Of a stretch of 64,000 nucleotides of DNA, positions 62,020 through 64,000 are shown one piece after another (within the stretch, counting starts at the first letter, position 1; every line of letters begins with the position of its first letter). The translations under genes and the position numbers were made by a program. The notes beneath the pieces were generated by a model. It ran no database searches. It had not been told where the DNA came from and saw only the letters and a program-made list of their open reading frames with translations. The stretch lies in NCBI GenBank assembly GCA_900540085.1, contig UQEU01000001.1:176848-240847 (forward strand), given 5' to 3'. This DNA is from an uncultured Eubacteriales bacterium. GTDB taxonomy: Bacteria > Bacillota > Clostridia > Oscillospirales > Acutalibacteraceae.

Positions 62020-63510
62020 TTACAAAACACTGTTCAGGAACTTAACAAACTGTTTTTGACCTTCTTCAGTGCGTTCAAAAACACCGCACTGCTGCAATAT
62101 TGCTGCAAAAACTATACCTATTTCCTTTTGTAAAATTTCCATACAGTTTTCTTCGGTAATTTCGTACTTTTCTTTTATCATTTCAGCCCATTCAGCGTGT
62201 TTTGAAATTCTTTCATCAACAGAAATGTCCGAACCGTCAAGAATAGCATTTTTAAGCAATTCCATTTCGCTTTTAAGTCTTGACGGAAGAACTGCAAGTC
62301 CCATAACTTCAATAAGTCCGATATTTTCCTGCTTAATATGATGATATTCGGGATGCGGGTGATAATATCCGCTTGGGAACTCTGGAGTTGTTATGTTGTT
62401 TCTCAAAACCAAATCGAGTTCAAACGCACCGTCTTTAAATCTCGCAATCGGTGTAATTGTATTATGAGGAACACCGTCGGTTTCTGCTAAAATAAACGCA
62501 TCTTCATCTGTATATGTACGCCATTTTGCAAGAATTTTACCTGCCAAATCACAAATTTTATCTGTGTCTTCGCCTCTCAAACGAATAACGGACATAGGCC
62601 ATTTTACAATGCCTGCCTCAACATCTTCATATCCATCAAAAGTGAAGTTTGTTTCAATTTCTGCTTTTGCCATTGCAAAAGTATAGTTACCGCCCTGAAA
62701 ATGCTCATGCGTTAAAATTGAACCGCCAACGATTGGCAAATCTGCATTTGAGCCTACAAAATAGTGTGGGAAAATTTTTACAAAATCAAAAAGTTTTCCA
62801 AAAACTTCACTGTCTATTTTCATAGGTGTATGCTGACCGTTAAAAACAATACAGTGTTCGTTATAATATACATACGGCGAATACTGCATAAACCAATCTT
62901 GATTGTTTATAGTAATAGGAATAATTCTGTGATTTTGTCTTGCCGGATGATTTACTCTTCCCGAATAACCTTCATTTTCACGGCAAAGCTGACATTTCGG
63001 ATAAGCACTTTGCTTCATTTTTAAAGCAGCCGCAATTGCTTTAGGGTCCTTTTCGGGCTTTGAAAGGTTGATTGTAATATCTATATCGCCGTACTCTGTC
63101 TTTGTAACCCACTTAATATCATTTTTAACTCTGTATTCTCTGATATAGTCTGTCTTGCGACTGAAGTTATAATAAAAATCTGTCGCATCTTTCGGACTTT
63201 TTTCGTACTCGTTTTTAAACTTACTTATTACTTCAGACGGTCTCGGAGTTAACAATCCCATAATTTTTGTATCGAACAAATCTCTGTAAACAACAGAATT
63301 TTCACAAATACCTTTTTCACAGGCATAGTCAAGAATTACCTTTAAAATTTCTTCCAAAGAATACTCATTTTCAACTTCACATTCTTCAAAAGAATCAAGT
63401 TCCAAAGTTTCGAGCAATCTGTTTACAGTATATACAACATCTTCTTTTTTAATCAGGTGTTCTCTTTGCGCATACTGTGTCAAAGCTGTCAAAGCCTCAT
63501 AAATTGTCAT
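62020..63510 (-). CDS. galT: UDP-glucose--hexose-1-phosphate uridylyltransferase, type 2
   Basis: 496 residues, the Gram-positive GalT2 form. LLTPRPSEV, CQLCRENEGYSGR, NHRIIPI and GGSILTHEHFQGGNY (with the nucleotidyl His) are family blocks. It exchanges UMP between UDP-glucose and galactose-1-phosphate in the Leloir pathway, the natural downstream use of galactose imported by MglBAC. ATG 63510 follows GAAAGG. No galK or galE adjoins it. Confidence 0.94.
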   Translation of the reverse strand: MTIYEALTALTQYAQREHLIKKEDVVYTVNRLLETLELDSFEECEVENEYSLEEILKVILDYACEKGICENSVVYRDLFDTKIMGLLTPRPSEVISKFKNEYEKSPKDATDFYYNFSRKTDYIREYRVKNDIKWVTKTEYGDIDITINLSKPEKDPKAIAAALKMKQSAYPKCQLCRENEGYSGRVNHPARQNHRIIPITINNQDWFMQYSPYVYYNEHCIVFNGQHTPMKIDSEVFGKLFDFVKIFPHYFVGSNADLPIVGGSILTHEHFQGGNYTFAMAKAEIETNFTFDGYEDVEAGIVKWPMSVIRLRGEDTDKICDLAGKILAKWRTYTDEDAFILAETDGVPHNTITPIARFKDGAFELDLVLRNNITTPEFPSGYYHPHPEYHHIKQENIGLIEVMGLAVLPSRLKSEMELLKNAILDGSDISVDERISKHAEWAEMIKEKYEITEENCMEILQKEIGIVFAAILQQCGVFERTEEGQKQFVKFLNSVL

Positions 63511-63543
63511 ATAATAAAACTACCTTTCTTTAAACTAATAAAT

Positions 63544-63571
63544 ATTATATCAGTTTTTTTACTTCTTGCAA
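63544..63571 (-). promoter_or_regulatory. Promoter of galT
   Basis: TTGCAA (63566-63571), spacer 16, TATAAT (63544-63549). Confidence 0.7.
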
Positions 63572-63785
63572 CTGATTTTTAAATATTTTATACAATATGG
63601 TGCTTTTATAATAATTTTTCTAAATAAAAAAATAAAATAATTAACAATACAATATCGCCAATATACTATTTCAAACTTTAATTAGGAAAAACGCTTGAAA
63701 AATCATTAAACAAAAACAACAATCCTACCGAAAAAAATAAACAAGCATTTTGTAACTGATTTCCTATCAAAACAAAAAATTTCAT
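63572..63785. other. Gap between galT promoter and tRNA-Cys terminator
   Basis: AT-rich, no credible gene or structure seen. Confidence 0.6.
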
Positions 63786-63817
63786 AAAAAAAGACAGATA
63801 CAAACTGTATCTGTCTT
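63786..63817 (-). terminator. Terminator of tRNA-Cys
   Basis: AAGACAGATACAG pairs with GTATCTGTCTT, then TTTTT on the minus strand. Confidence 0.88.
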
Positions 63818-63819
63818 GC

Positions 63820-63894
63820 TGGAGGCACCACCCAGATTTGAACTGGGGCGTAAAGCTTTTGCAGAGCTCTGCCTTACCACTTGGCTATGGTGCC
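63820..63894 (-). tRNA. tRNA-Cys (GCA anticodon)
   Basis: 75 nt including CCA. Acceptor GGCACCA/TGGTGCC with discriminator U73, the identity base of tRNA-Cys. Anticodon loop CTGCAAA with GCA, and T-arm GTTCAAATC. Confidence 0.95.
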
Positions 63895-63912
63895 GTATCC
63901 TATTTTAAAAAT

Positions 63913-63944
63913 AGACTCTTAAATAAAAATATATTTAAGAGTCT
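63913..63944 (-). terminator. Terminator between tRNA-Gly and tRNA-Cys
   Basis: AGACTCTTAAATA and TATTTAAGAGTCT pair perfectly over 13 bases, followed by ATTTTT on the minus strand. Confidence 0.75.
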
Positions 63945-63946
63945 GA

Positions 63947-64000
63947 TGGAGCGGATGACGGGGCTCGAACCCGCTACCTCCACCTTGGCAAGGTGGCGCT
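63947..64000 (-). tRNA. tRNA-Gly (GCC anticodon), partial
   Basis: The 3' 54 nt are present: anticodon arm ACCTTGCCAAGGT with GCC, variable loop, T-arm GGGTTCGAGCCC, acceptor 3' strand and CCA. The 5' part lies beyond the right edge. Confidence 0.93.

Overview
The window is a chromosomal segment from a low-GC Gram-positive anaerobe, most likely a gut or rumen member of the class Clostridia (Bacillota). Evidence: A+T-rich intergenic DNA, AGGAGG-type ribosome sites with frequent TTG/GTG starts, many intrinsic terminators, a clostridial-style dcw cluster, a MurT/GatD pair, type 2 GalT, YesM/YesN-type signalling, and the ylxM-ffh-rpsP-khpA order. Species cannot be fixed from the sequence. The DNR-type motif DNPR in MurE predicts meso-diaminopimelate peptidoglycan. 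Most of the window is core genome; two stretches (about 18.1-22.7 kb and 23.5-29.4 kb) are accessory.

Layout, left to right. 1-3.6 kb: pyrC-carA-carB (minus strand), the first pyrimidine steps, with carB running off the left edge. 3.8-8.9 kb: a small membrane protein, tex, trxA-trxB and an unrecognised seven-helix membrane protein. 8.9-13.2 kb: mglB-mglA-mglC galactose-type ABC importer plus a membrane protein with an InlB B-repeat. 13.6-17.9 kb: an operon of AraC-type response regulator, YesM-type kinase and a second sugar-binding lipoprotein, which probably senses the sugar outside the cell and switches on mgl. 18.1-22.7 kb: a decayed GH18 glycosidase and a train of orphan Rhs toxin tips, toxin remnants and immunity-like genes, with no full-length Rhs gene. 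22.7-23.4 kb: an HD-domain phosphohydrolase.

23.5-29.4 kb is a three-gene restriction-modification island. One protein joins a GIY-YIG-like domain, an SF2 helicase and a methyltransferase motif-I-like region; the other two carry further methyltransferase motifs, so the methylase motifs are spread over three polypeptides. The island lies between two 80-bp direct repeats (2 mismatches), the right copy forming the terminator of an initiator tRNA-fMet gene. This is the best candidate mobile unit here.

29.6-35.5 kb: histidine phosphatase, DUF188 protein, glycerate kinase, a small protein and a cytoplasmic GH38 alpha-mannosidase. 35.6-35.73 kb holds a cluster of DnaA-box-like 9-mers. 35.8-50.1 kb is the division and cell wall cluster, in transcription order mraZ-rsmH-ftsL-PBP2/spoVD-murE-murF-mraY-ftsW-murG-murA-ftsQ and then ftsZ from its own promoter; murD, murC, murB and ftsA are absent. 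50.4-51.8 kb: a GPH-family sugar symporter. 51.9-54.3 kb: khpA, rpsP, ffh, ylxM. 54.4-59.6 kb: a CrtO-like membrane protein, a NUDIX hydrolase, tsf, rpsB (with a folded leader), gatD and murT. 59.7-62 kb: inositol-monophosphatase family enzyme, DtxR/MntR-like regulator, a small membrane protein and a PrdX/YbaK-type tRNA-editing protein. 62-63.5 kb: galT. The right edge has tRNA-Cys and a partial tRNA-Gly.

The genes fit together mainly as sugar use (mgl uptake and its sensor, galT, mannosidase, GPH symporter, glycerate kinase), wall synthesis and division (dcw cluster, MurT/GatD), and translation and protein export. All calls come from reading the sequence; no database search was run.
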